Positions 1-10,368 of a stretch of DNA of 64,000 bases are shown here, piece after piece; the stretch's first letter is position 1; every line of letters begins with the position of its first letter. The DNA is from Colocasia esculenta (lineage: Eukaryota; Streptophyta; Magnoliopsida; Alismatales; Araceae), in the NCBI GenBank assembly GCA_014218235.1, contig CM024755.1:73702631-73766630 (forward strand), given 5' to 3'. Below the pieces are notes generated by a model that ran no database searches, was not told where the DNA came from, and worked only from the letters and a program-made list of their open reading frames with translations. The position numbers and the translations under genes were made by a program.

Positions 1-305
1 ATTTGGGGCTCGCTGCTACAAGGTGGGCCTCGATGCTGGGAAGGAACTCGGACGGGGGCTTGCCACAACCGAGAATGCCCGAGAAGCATTCGAGGCCACA
101 GTGGGGGAGTGCAGACGCCGGACTAACGATGCTCATCTGGATAGAGTATGCTTCACCTAGTTCCAGTCGGGGCGAATGCCTTCTGCCGATGACAGCGCCG
201 GTGCCTCCAGACAGGCCCTCTGAATGTATCTGTCCTCCCTTTTTGTTTAGTAGCTTGGCCAGAGCGAGCTCTTGTACAGAGTCTGAATAGATCTCCTCTT
301 TTTTT
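1..305 (-). mobile_element. Gyp-1, left piece of 3' noncoding region
   Basis: GC-rich noncoding DNA that I read as the 3' untranslated part of the antisense Tat element at 10095-16284, separated from it by insertion of Cop-1. Support: the five T at 301-305 match the five T at 10090-10094 on the other side of Cop-1, so the two flanks were once contiguous. No coding similarity is recognised on either strand. The 3' LTR expected for Gyp-1 would lie to the left of the window. Confidence 0.6.
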
Positions 306-565
306 TGTTGGGTTGAGTGTGTTTTGGAATTTCCTAAAGTTGTATTTTAATGATAACCAATGAACATCACTCATACTTTGATTTTGATGATGACATATTG
401 TGATTTTGATGATGATATGTTGAACATGTTATACATTCTATACATATCACAATAATGTTTAAACAACATGTTCTTGATGTTTAATATCTCATATTTTAAT
501 GATAATATCTTGTACTAATGATTTATGTGTTAAATTTGCAGGTGTATACAGATTTTGTCATGGTA

Positions 566-895
566 GTGTCGACACACCCACTACTGGTGTCGACACAGGG
601 TTTCAAACCCTAAGGCAAAATGATGAAGAAAAGGTCAAGTGTGTCGACACAACCTGAAGTGGTGTCGACACTAGACCCAGCTCCCAGAGAACCCAGTTGA
701 CAGGTCTGAACAGTGTGTCGACACAGCCTCAAGTGGTGTCGACACTAGATCCAGTTCCCAGAGGACCTGTTTGCCAGACTGGGACAGTTTGTCGACACAG
801 TCTAGGTGTGTGTCGATACTAGTCTCAGCTTCCAGAAGAACAGTTCTACGCAAATGGGACAGTGTGTCGACACACTCCCTGGTGGTGTCGACACA
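566..895 (+). repeat. GTGTCGACAC palindrome cluster in Cop-1 5' LTR
   Basis: Eight perfect copies of the 10-bp palindrome GTGTCGACAC, one TTGTCGACAC and one decayed GTGTCGATAC lie in about 330 bp. They are mostly arranged as pairs about 25 bp apart inside a degenerate unit of about 70 bp that also carries CCAG-TTCCCAGAG-type spacers. The cluster ends about 115 bp upstream of the TATA box, where LTR enhancers usually sit. No factor is known to me for this site. Confidence 0.85.
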
Positions 896-1012
896 CTCCG
901 GCTAAAACTCAAAATTGTGATTTCATCTGGACACGTGGCCACTTGGGGTTTAAGGGGATCTGCCTAGGTTTTTGTGCCCACGTACCTAAGGCTCTTTATG
1001 GACATATGGGGC

Positions 1013-1020
1013 TATAAATA
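1013..1020 (+). promoter_or_regulatory. TATA box of Cop-1 5' LTR
   Basis: TATAAATA inside GGGGCTATAAATACCC. It is conserved at 9272-9279 in the 3' LTR. Spacing to the LTR end (about 800 bp) fits a long R/U5. Confidence 0.75.
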
Positions 1021-1818
1021 CCCATGTCTTTGGCACTCCAAAGCCATCCCACGCAAGACAAGAGCAAAGAGCTTTCTACAAGAAGGGAAGAAGAGCGGGA
1101 AAGAGGCATCTGCATCCAGAGGAACAGAGCAGCGCCGCCAAGGGGAGAAGAAGGAGAAGAAGAGGAGGAGCTCAAGATTGCAGCAGTGCTGATCTAGAAG
1201 GAGATCCAGCCAAGTCTGTATTTGGTCAGAGTGTTAATTTCTCTGGGGAATCTGTGTATGTGTTCTACACAGATCTCCCAATTCTATTTATCTCTACCAT
1301 TCTATTATATTGAGATAGATCGTGCTAGAGGATCTATTCTCTAAGTGTGCTTGGTCTAGCAGAACTTGGATCTATTGTGATCCAGAGGTTTGAGTACTTT
1401 GTACTCTATTTTGGAGCCGTTGTGCTCTGGTGCTTGAGCCGTGGTGCTCAAGGGCTTGTGAATTTGCTGAATTCACAAGTGGTCTTTGGAGTAGGTCGTT
1501 GTGCCTATCTCCTGGGGTTCTTTGAGTTGTTGAACTCAAAGAGGTTAGAGTCATCGTGCTCTAGTTTGTACTGCACTTGTGCTAGTGGTTCCTCCGTTGT
1601 GAGGAGGTGGACATAGGAGACACAAGTTGTGTTCTCCGAACCACCTTAAAATCTTCAGTGCACTGTGGTTTGTTGTGTGGTTTGCTGTTCTTATTCACTA
1701 TTCTCACACACCACACTTGAGTCTTATCGAATTGTGTGTTTTACTCATTTTAATTCCGCTGCTATACACACAATTTTTTAGTTCATTTACCAAAGTCACC
1801 TATCCGATCCCCAACAAC

Positions 1819-1830
1819 TGGTATCAGAGC
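1819..1830 (+). other. Cop-1 primer-binding site
   Basis: TGGTATCAGAGC two bases after the 5' LTR, complementary to the 3' end of plant initiator methionine tRNA, the usual primer of plant copia elements. Confidence 0.9.
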
Positions 1831-1937
1831 AGGTCAGAGTCAATTCTATACTCTGAGGTGCTTTGGTGAATTTTTTGTATCTCAGATTTTGATTACTTGC
1901 TCAAGTTGCTATGTGTTTTGGTTTGATTGTCTTTATC

Positions 1938-3730
1938 ATGGACTCTAGAGGTTTTGTTGCTAAAAGGTCATTCAATCAATAGGCCTCCATTTTTGATGGT
2001 ACTGACTATCCTTACTGGAAGAATAGGATGATGGTTTTTCTTAGAGCACAGAACTATGAAGTATGGAGAATTGTTGAAAAAGGACCAAATGAAGTCACTG
2101 GAGATGAAGATCAATGGACCAGGGAGCAGATCAGAAGGGTCACCCTGAACTACAGCACCATGAACATGCTGCAATGTGCCATCCATCCGAAGGAGTATTC
2201 CAGAATCTCTATGTGTAAGTCTGCCAAGGAAATGTGGGATAAATTAGAATTGCTTTATGAGGGCACATCTCAGGTCAGGGAGACTAAGGCTAACATGTTA
2301 GTTTCTGATTATGAATTATTTATCATGAAATCTAATGAAACTATATCTAAGATGTTTGCCAGGTTCATGGTTATTATAAATGGACTTCGAGCTTTGGGTA
2401 AGGAATACTCCAATGAAGAATTGGTAAGAAAAATATTGCGCTAATTATCTTCTGTATGGCACACTAAAGCAACTGTCATTGAAGATTCAAAGGATTTATC
2501 CAAAATCACATTGGATGAACTCATTGGATCATTAATGACATATGAGTTAAACCTTAAGAGATCAGAAGAACACATGCTAAAAACAAAAACCATTGCTCTT
2601 AAAGCTTCATCTAGTAATAAAGGAAAATCTAAAGAAAATTCTGAGTCTGAGAAATCTGAATCTGATAATGATAATCTTGCTTTCATCACTAGACAATTTA
2701 AGGCATTTCTAAAATCAAACAAGAAGAATTTTGGTAATAAGCAAAATGCCATGTCGAGTAAAAAGAAACATTTCTCTCATGTTAATCGTAAGAAAATTGA
2801 TGAAATTCCTGTGTGTTACAGGTGCAATAAATCTGGACATATGAAGACTGATTGTCCAGAAGGTAAGAAGGAAAAGCATAAAACCCACAAGAAGGAGTTT
2901 CAAAAAAAGAAGAACAAGGCCATGGTGGCTACATGGTCAGATGATGAAAACTCAGACTGCAATGAAGAATCCTCAAGTTCAGAAGGGAATGAAATCTGCT
3001 TCATGGCTAGAAGCAGTGATGAACAGGTAGATATATCCTTTGAACTATTTACCATTGATGATTGGCAAGAAGCGTATGGTAATTTAGTTGAAAATCTTTC
3101 TGATGTTAGAAAAGAAAATAAATATTTGAAAAGAAAAATTGAAAGCATTCTTCATGATACTTCATTATCTGAAAAGATTTCTGAATTGGAAGCTCAAGTT
3201 TCAGATCAAATCAAAGAAAATGATGAACTGTTGATTTTTGTTGATAATCTCAAATTGAAAATTCAAAAATTGAACAAAGAACTTATCAATTCTATTAAGA
3301 AATTTGAAGAAAAAGAAAAGTAAAATCATGAAAATTTGAATCAAATTGAAAAACTCAATCTTTGTATTAAAGAAAAAGAAGATATCATCAAGAACTTCAC
3401 TCAAGGGAAAGACAATCTGAATGCTCTACTTGGAGTTAAGATGAATTCAAATAAGCATGTCTTAGGTTTTGAACCACAAAATTCAAAGAAAACTGAATCA
3501 TCTCCAAAGAAAACAAAATCATAAAAAACTCCTTTAATAAAATTTGTCAAGGCAAGCTCATCTGAAAACAAAGGAAAAATACAAAAAAAAAAGAACCTGA
3601 GAGGTCGACACATACCCTACCTAAGTCGACACACACTATGCACAGGTCGACCTATCCCAGTCAGAGGTCGACCTACCCTTCTTATAAAATCACAAAAACT
3701 TCAAACCAATCAATAATCAATTTTCTCATG
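1938..3730 (+). pseudogene. gag: Cop-1 gag (decayed)
   Basis: Retrotransposon capsid/nucleocapsid gene. The ATG at 1938 opens MDSRGFVA, followed within 60 bases by two compensating 1-nt frameshifts. The UBN2-type capsid domain follows (YPYWKNRM, TREQIRR, MCKSAKEMWDKLELLYEGTS). A CCHC zinc knuckle CYRCNKSGHMKTDC lies near 2815-2860. After it come an acidic serine-rich stretch and a lysine/glutamate-rich predicted coiled coil (about 3050-3420). In-frame stops occur at 2442 (TCA to TAA), 3321 and 3522. The linker towards protease contains four GTCGAC sites (3602-3672). The product would assemble virus-like particles, but this copy cannot make it. Confidence 0.85.
3602..3672 (+). repeat. GTCGAC cluster in Cop-1 gag-protease linker
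   Basis: Four GTCGAC sites in 70 bp, two extended to GTCGACACA and two to GGTCGACCTA, inside formerly coding sequence. The keyword matches that of the LTR cluster, and the same linker of the related Cop-2 also carries such sites (18476-18690). Confidence 0.7.
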
Positions 3731-4030
3731 GAAATTGGAATGTTTTCTCCTCTTACAATTCAAGATGGAATAAGTTTGGAACCAAAGGCACAGTGGTAAC
3801 CAATGGTTCAATCATTGTTTCTATCATTCATCTTTTCCTGCATATCAATAGCAATATATTCCAAGTTTTTCACAGTGGAACAAATCAACTAAGAGGTATA
3901 ATGTTCAGAAAATTGAAAAACAAAAAGTTGAATCTTCTGTTTCAAAAAACATTGTGAAGAAAAATACACAAATTTGGGTTAGAAAGGATTTATTATCTCT
4001 TCTCACTCAGGATGTTGGTACCAATCTCAT

Positions 4031-4390
4031 GTGGGTACCAAAAACTTTTCTTGTCTAATTTGTTATGTGCAGGAAAACCATGCATCCAATTCCAACAACA
4101 TCTGGATTCTTGACAGTGGATGCTCACGGCACAGGACAGGAGATAGAAATAAATTTTCATGCTTGATTGAAAAGGAAGGTGGATCAGTCATCTTTGGAGG
4201 TAAGAATAAAGGAAAAATAATTGGCAAACAAAAAATTGGTAAGTCTTGCATTACTTAAGTGATGATGTTTGTTTAGTTGAGGGTCTGAATTACAACTTGC
4301 TAAGCATTAGTCAATTGTGTGACAATGGTCACAAGATTTTTTTGAACATGATTCATGCAAAATAATTGACTCCTCTTCTGAGCAAATTAA
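4031..4390 (+). pseudogene. Cop-1 aspartic protease
   Basis: Copia-type retropepsin with the catalytic DSG in WILDSGCSRHRTGD (about 4101-4145), followed by a glycine-rich KNKGKIIGKQKIG flap-like stretch. A stop at 4256 and a short deletion near 4340 break the frame before the GAG-pre-integrase region. In this family the enzyme cleaves the gag-pol polyprotein. Active-site residues are intact but the frame is not. Confidence 0.8.
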
Positions 4391-4391
4391 A

Positions 4392-5300
4392 TTGATTGGA
4401 AAAAGAGAAAATAATGTCTACATGATTGATTTGTGTGATACTTCTTCTTTAAATGTTTGCTTGATTGCAAATAAAAATGACACTACTTGGTTATGGCACA
4501 AAAGGTTGGGTCATGCAAGTTTCACAACCATTAGTAAACTCATAAGAATGAATCTTGTAAAAGGTCTTCCTGAATCTTTCCCAGTCATTGACAATCCTAT
4601 TTGTGGGATATGTACTCAAGGAAAACAAACAAGAAAATCTTTTAAAGTGTTCAATGAAGTACTTACATCTAAACCACTTGAGTTGCTTCATATAGATCTT
4701 TTTGGTCCAACCAGAACTCAAAGTCTCAGTGGTAATAGATATGGATTTGTGATCATTGATGACTTTACAAGATATACTTGGGTCTTATTCCTATCCCATA
4801 AAAGTGATGCATGTTCAGAATTCAGGAATTTTACTTTGCCTTAGTGGGTTTATCTTTCAAACTGAATTCCATTTTGACAGATCATGGGGTGAATTTGAAA
4901 ATAAATCATTTTCTGATCTCTGTACTGAACTGAAAATTCTCCATAAGTTTTCTTCCCCTAGAACTCCAGAACAAAATGGAGTTGTAGAAAGAAAAAATAG
5001 AACTCTTGTGGAAATGGCGAGAACTATGCTCATTGAAAGTAAATTGTCTAAATGTTTTTGGGCAGAAGTTGTAAATACAGCTAATTTCATTTTGAATAGA
5101 GCATTAGTAAGACCAAAGATCAGAAAAATCCCTTATGAGTTGTTCAAAAATAAAAAGCCAAGTGTGTCATATTTCAAAATTTTTGGTTGCAAATGTTTTG
5201 TTCACAATAACAACAAAGAAATCTTGATAAATTTGATGCAAAAAGTTTTGAATCAATTTTCTTAGGTTATTCTGAAACTTCAAGAGCTTACATAGTTTAT
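4392..5300 (+). pseudogene. Cop-1 GAG-pre-integrase and integrase
   Basis: The zinc-binding HHCC module is visible (HKRLGHAS...ICGICTQGK, about 4495-4625), then the catalytic core: first Asp in LLHIDLFGPT, the second in a TDHG motif that has slipped into another frame after 4840, and the Glu in NGVVERKNRTL (about 4976). A frameshift and small deletion near 4840-4900 split the gene. The C-terminal portion ends in SYFKIFGCKCFVHN. It would catalyse insertion of cDNA into the host chromosome; this copy is inactive. Confidence 0.85.
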
Positions 5301-5303
5301 ATT

Positions 5304-6554
5304 TTGAAAAATAAGACTGTGGAAGAATCTCCACAAGTCATTTTTGATGAAAATTTGCAAAAGATTGACATTTCTTATTTGTACAGAACTCAAATATGTG
5401 ATGATGAAGATGAGTTTCTTGAACATCCATCTACAAATCTTGAAGAGCAAGAAGTACCAAATGCACATGAGGTTCTTGAAATGCCAACTTCAAGTAATTC
5501 AGGTAATCATGTTCCTGAAAATCATGCAAACTCTGAGGTAATTTTTGAACCCAGATTTTTAAGAGATCATCCACTTGAAAGCATTGTTGGTAATTTGCAA
5601 GATGGAATAAGAACCAGATCATCTTTTCATTCTATCATAGTTGAAGATTGTTTGGCACTACTTTCCCAAATTGAACCAAAAAATGTTGATGAAGCTTTAT
5701 CTTGTGAAAACTGGATAAATGCTATGCATGAAGAGCTTCATCAATTTGAACGAAATCAAGTTTGGGATTTAGTACCAAAACCTTCAGATTTAACTTCTGT
5801 CATTGGAACTAGATGGATTTTCTGAAATAAATTGAATGAATCTGGTCAAAATGTTCGAAATAAAGCTAGACTTGTTGCTCAAGGGTATAACTAAGAACTT
5901 GGTATTGATTTTGAAGAATCTTATGCCCCTGTAGCAAGACTTGAAGCTGTTCCAATATTCCTTGCATTTGCTGCTTCTTTGAAATTCAAAGTCTTTCAAA
6001 TGGATGTCAAGAGTGCTTTCTTGAATGGTTACATAAAAGAAAATATCTTTGTCAAACAACCCCCTGGTTTTGAAAACGAAAAATTTCCCAATCATGTTTT
6101 TAAACTCAATAAGGCTCTATATGGTCTTAAGCAAGCTCCAAGAGCTTGGTATGACCGGTTGAGCTCCTTTCTTGTAAATAAAGGTTACATAAGAGAAAAA
6201 ATTGATCAAACTTTGTTTACAAAAACTGCAAAAAATTATTTTATTGCTGTTCAGGTTTATGTTGATGATATCATTTTTGGCTCCACAGATAATAATTTGT
6301 GCAATGAGTTTGCCCATCTTATGCAATCTGAATTTGAAATGAGTCTAATGGGTGAACTTACATTCTTTTTAGGTCTGCAAGTACATCAAACTGCTGAAGG
6401 AATTTTTCTGAGTCAAACAAAATATGTCAAGGAGTTGCTCAAGAGGTTTGACTTCCAAAACATCAAGCCATCCAACACACCAATGGCCACAAGTGTAAGA
6501 CTTGAGAGTGATGCTTCTGGTAAGCCTGTTAATGCTAAACTTATAGAGGTATGA
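5304..6554 (+). pseudogene. Cop-1 reverse transcriptase
   Basis: Opens with the variable linker (VEESPQVIFDEN, then RDHPLESIVGNLQDGIRTRS). The RT core follows: NQVWDLVPKP, TRWIF, ARLEAV, FQMDVKSAFLNG, LYGLKQAPRAWYDRL and the catalytic VYVDDIIFGS (about 6260). Stops occur at 5823 and 5893. A frameshift after 6554 separates RT from RNase H. The domain order integrase before RT identifies copia. The catalytic YVDD is intact. Confidence 0.9.
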
Positions 6555-6694
6555 TTGGATCTCTTCTTTATCTAACTACCTCTTGGCAATATTCAATTCA
6601 GTGTCTGCATGTGCGCCAGATTTCAAGCAAATCCTAAAGACAGTCACATGTCTGCTGTTAAAAGAATTTCAAATATCTTCTTTCTTCATGTGAT

Positions 6695-7112
6695 TTGGGT
6701 CTTTGGTATCCTGCTGGGTGTAAATTAGACTTGATTGCATATAGTGATGCTGATTATGCCGGGTGCAAACTTGATAGAAAAAGCACTAGTGGGTTGTGTT
6801 TATATCTAGGAGGGTGTCTTATTTCTTGGGCTTCCAAAAAGCAACATTCTGTAGCTCTTTCAACTGCAAAGCTGAGTATGTTGCCGCTGGTAGCTGTGGT
6901 ACCCAAGTCCTTTGGGTCAAACATCAACTTCTAGATTATAATCACACATTAGGTTGCATTCCTATTCTTTGTGACAACACAAGTGCTATAAATCTGTCCA
7001 AAAATCCTATTCTGCATTCTCGCACAAAACACATTGACATTCGGCATCATTTCCTTCGAGATGAAGTCTCAAAGAATTCTTTTGAACTCCACTTCATTGA
7101 CACAGAAAAATA
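6695..7112 (+). pseudogene. Cop-1 RNase H
   Basis: The copia RNase H domain is recognisable in two frames: SDADYAGCKLDRKSTSGLCLYLGG, then AEYVAAGSCGTQVLWVKHQLLDY and CDNTSAINLSKNPILHSRTKHIDIRHHFLRDEV. It ends near IADIFTKPLAE, the usual end of copia pol. A frameshift near 6830-6880 breaks it. It would degrade the RNA of RNA:DNA hybrids during reverse transcription. Confidence 0.85.
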
Positions 7113-8527
7113 AATTGCAGACATTTTCACTAAGCCTCTTGCAGAACCTAGATTCACTTCTCTTAGAAGGGAACTTGGTTTATGCAAGTTTTCTCATGTC
7201 TGAAATCTTCATCTCAATTCTTTGTACAAATAAAAGCCATTCTCTCTTTCAAATAAATTCTCACTCCTCAGTTGCATTGGAATTCTTGGTATATCAAATA
7301 GTGATTTGAAGAAAGGCAAGTTAGGCTTGTCTGGACACTTTCACTATGCGTGAGTATATGTCTCCGTCAAGTATCAAGATTCCTTTATGCAATTGTTGAG
7401 GGGGAGTATTTGTTAAGGGAGAGTCATTGTCTATTCTCACTCATTTTTTTTTAACAATTGTTGTTTATTCTGAGCCTCAATCATCAGAATTTTTGAGTCA
7501 TTGTGCTATTTTCTTATGAGAGAATTAAGACATTGAACCTAAACTCATTGTGCACTTAGTTTAATTTCAAAGATTCGTTATCATTTCAAGGTTAAGCAAT
7601 CTTAATACTGAATGTTTTTAAAATGATTTGAAAAACACCATTATAGGCACATGAGTGGCTTTACTATTTCACATGTGTATATTTAAGCTTCATTTTTACC
7701 ACATGTTAAAAATAATTTCTCTAAATTTAGAGTCATTACTTTTCTGGTCAAAGCAAGCATATTCCTGTAAAACATCAAAATAAAAATGATCAATCTGGAA
7801 AGATACAAACAGAGCAATGCAAATTCTTGAACCACTGAGTAACCGGGCCATTTCACCTAAAAAGTGATTTGTTTCACGTCAAAAAGTGGAAATAACAGTT
7901 TTCAACTCTGTATAAGATAATGAAAGTTAAACCACTGAGTAATCAGGAGATCTTGTATCTAATCAATGTGATCTCTTGCACTGAAAAGTGAGATTTAACT
8001 AATTTATTCTTGTATTCTTTCCCAGTTAAAAATGAAAGAAAATCAAATTGGCAGGATGGAAAAGCTTAAGACCTTAATAAAGTTCATGTTTACTGAGTTT
8101 AGACCTATTATTTTACATTGTGTTAAACTTAAAGCTCCTAACATCCTTGTTAAATATTTCTGCTCACTCACATAGGTCACTTTATTTCACATTTGCATCA
8201 TTATTTTACCCATATTCAGATCATTATACTTTGCGATACTTTGTGTTGAGTGTGTCTTTGTGATTAAACTTTATTGCACAATACAAAGAACACAATAATT
8301 TCTCTCATATGTCAATATCACTTTGCCTCATTTATTTTGATCATTTCTTACCATTCATTTCCTTCATTTCATTTCTTACAATCTTTGTTTCTCTCTCTTA
8401 TCTATCTTTTTGATGTTGTCAAAAAAGGGGAGAAAGTTTAAGTTCAAAGGGTGTATATGGTCAAGGGGAGTTGTTGCAGTTAAGGAAGTCAGGTTATTGG
8501 GAGATTGTGCATATGTTTTGTCATCAT
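7113..8527 (+). other. Cop-1 3' noncoding region
   Basis: AT-rich stretch of about 1.4 kb between pol and the 3' LTR with no convincing reading frame. A second polypurine-like motif TTGAGGGGGAGTATT occurs at about 7396-7410, and GGGGAGAAAG at 8427; either could act as a secondary plus-strand primer. An envelope-like frame, found in some SIRE relatives here, is not visible. Confidence 0.6.
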
Positions 8528-8542
8528 AAAAAAAGGGGAGAT
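8528..8542 (+). other. Cop-1 polypurine tract
   Basis: AAAAAAAGGGGAGAT directly abuts the 3' LTR, the standard plus-strand primer position. Confidence 0.85.
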
Positions 8543-10089
8543 TGTTGGGTTGAGTGTGTTTTGGAATTTCCTAAAGTTGTATTTTAATGATAACCAATGA
8601 ACATCACTCATACTTTGATTTTGATGATGACATATTGTGATTTTGATGATGATATGTTGAACATATTATACATTCTATACATATCACAATAATGCTTAAA
8701 CAACATGTTCTTGATGTTTAATATCTCATATTTTAATGATAATATCTTGTACTAATGATTTATGTGTTAAATTTGCAGGTGTATACAGATTTTGTCATGG
8801 TAGTGTCGACACACCCACTACTGGTGTCGACACAGGGTTTCAAACCCTAAGGCAAAATGATGAAGAAAAGGTCAAGTGTGTCGACACAGCCTGAAGTGGT
8901 GTCGACACTAGACCCAGCTCCCAGAGAACCCAGTTGACAGGTCTGAACAGTGTGTCGACACAGCCTCAAGTGGTGTCGACACAGCCTCAAGTGGTGTCGA
9001 CACTAGATCCAGTTCCCAGAGGACCTGTTTGCCAGACTGGGACAGTGTGTCGACACAGTCTAGGTGTGCGTCGACACTAGTCTCAGCTTCCAGAAGAACA
9101 GTTCTGCGCAAATGGGACAGTGTGTCGACACACTCCCTGGTGTTGTCGTCACACTCCGGCTAAAACTCAAAATCGTGATTTCATCTGGACACGTGGCCGC
9201 TTAGGGTTTAAGGGGATTTGCCTAGGTTTTTGTGCCCACGTATCCTAAGGCTCTTTATGGACATATGGGGCTATAAATACCCATGTCTTTGGCACTCCAA
9301 AGCCATTCCACGCAAGACAGGAGCAAAGAGCTTTCTGCAAGAAGGGAAGAAGAGTGGGAAAGAGGCATCTGCATCCAGAGGAGCAGAGCAGTGCCGCCAA
9401 GGGGAGAAGAAGGAGAAGAAGAAGGAGAAGAAGAGGAGGAGCTCGAGATTGCAGCAGTGCTGATTCAGAAGGAGATCCAGCCGAGTCTGTATTTGGTCAG
9501 AGTGTTTAATTTCTCTGGGGAATCTGTGTATGTGTTCTACACAGATCTCCCAATTCTATTTGTCTCTACCATTTCTATTGTATTGAGATAGATCGTGCTA
9601 GAGGATCTATTCTCTAAGTGTGCTTGGTCTAGCAGAACTTGGATCTATTGTGATCCAGAGGTTTGAGTACTTTGTACTCTATTTTGGAGCCATTGTGCTC
9701 TGGTGCTTGAGCCGTGGTGCTCAAGGGCTTGTGAATTTTCTGAATTCACAAGTGGTCTTTGGAGTAGGTCGTTGTGCCTATCTTCTGGGGTTCTTTGAGT
9801 TGTTGAACTCAAAGAGGTTAGAGTCGTCGTGCTCTAGTTTGTACTGCATTTGTGCTAGTGGTTCCTCCGTTGTGAGGAGGTGGACGTAGGAGACACAAGT
9901 TGTGTTCTTCGAACCACCTTAAAATCTTCAGTGCACTGTGGTTTGTTGTGTGGTTTGCTGTTCTTATTCACTATTCTCACACACCACACTTGAGCCTGAT
10001 CGAATTGTCTGTTTTACTCATTTTAATTCCGCTGCTATACACATAATTTCTTAGTTCATTTACCAAAGTCACCTATCTGATCCCCAACA
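8543..10089 (+). repeat. Cop-1 3' LTR
   Basis: Near-identical to 306-1816. It differs by a duplicated block of about 21 bp carrying one extra GTGTCGACAC, by an extra purine block near 9420, and by scattered substitutions, many of them transitions. The keyword cluster runs 8803-9155 and the TATA box is at 9272-9279. It ends CCCCAACA, followed by the TTTTT target duplication. Confidence 0.95.
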
Positions 10090-10094
10090 TTTTT

Positions 10095-10368
10095 TAATGG
10101 CTTCACTTTTTCTATCTCCTTCCCTTGTACATGTTCTGTCCGAATCAGAATTCGTTGGTCGTTTAGAAGGGTTCACAATTACCGCGCAGATCATTTGGAA
10201 CTGTCGAGAGGTTCCGACCAGGGGTGTTGTGCGGAACACTTTATACTTGGAGGTATCACCTTTAATCCTTTTGAGCTGAAAAGCTTTGAACAGGGATGGC
10301 TTCAGATACCAGCTCAAGCCGACCTAAAGAACAGGCGGAAGAGAAGTAGGATGCCGAACATAAGGCTT
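10095..10368 (-). other. Gyp-1 3' noncoding region, proximal part
   Basis: About 270 bp directly downstream of the integrase stop, with no recognised coding content. It continues as 305-1 across the Cop-1 insertion. Confidence 0.6.

Larger units (their letters stand above)
306..1816 (+). repeat. Cop-1 5' LTR
   Basis: Starts TGTTGGGTTGAG and ends GATCCCCAACA. The same sequence recurs at 8543-10089. It contains the GTGTCGACAC cluster (566-895) in the presumed U3, a TATA box at 1013-1020, and the R/U5 part after it. It is 1511 bp against 1547 bp for the 3' copy. Confidence 0.95.
306..10089 (+). mobile_element. Cop-1: full-length Ty1/copia (SIRE-like) retrotransposon
   Basis: Complete element with two LTRs (306-1816, 8543-10089), a methionine-initiator tRNA primer site, copia-order domains (gag, protease, integrase, reverse transcriptase, RNase H) and a polypurine tract. 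It is flanked by TTTTT at 301-305 and 10090-10094. LTRs begin TGTTGGG and end CCCCAACA. Hand comparison gives roughly 40-50 substitutions over 1.5 kb (about 3 percent) plus two short duplications in the 3' LTR, so the insertion is fairly young, yet the coding region has many stops and frameshifts. It sits in the 3' noncoding region of Gyp-1. SIRE assignment rests on the UBN2-type gag and long LTRs and is an inference. Confidence 0.95.

Noticed and set aside
3..290. 95-codon open frame at the left edge
   Set aside because: GC-rich chance frame in Gyp-1 3' noncoding DNA; no recognisable domain.
1347..1616. Open frame of 89 codons in the Cop-1 LTR, present also at 9620-9889
   Set aside because: Present in both LTRs only because the LTRs are duplicates; it lies in U5 with repeated GTGCT-type words and has no similarity to known proteins.
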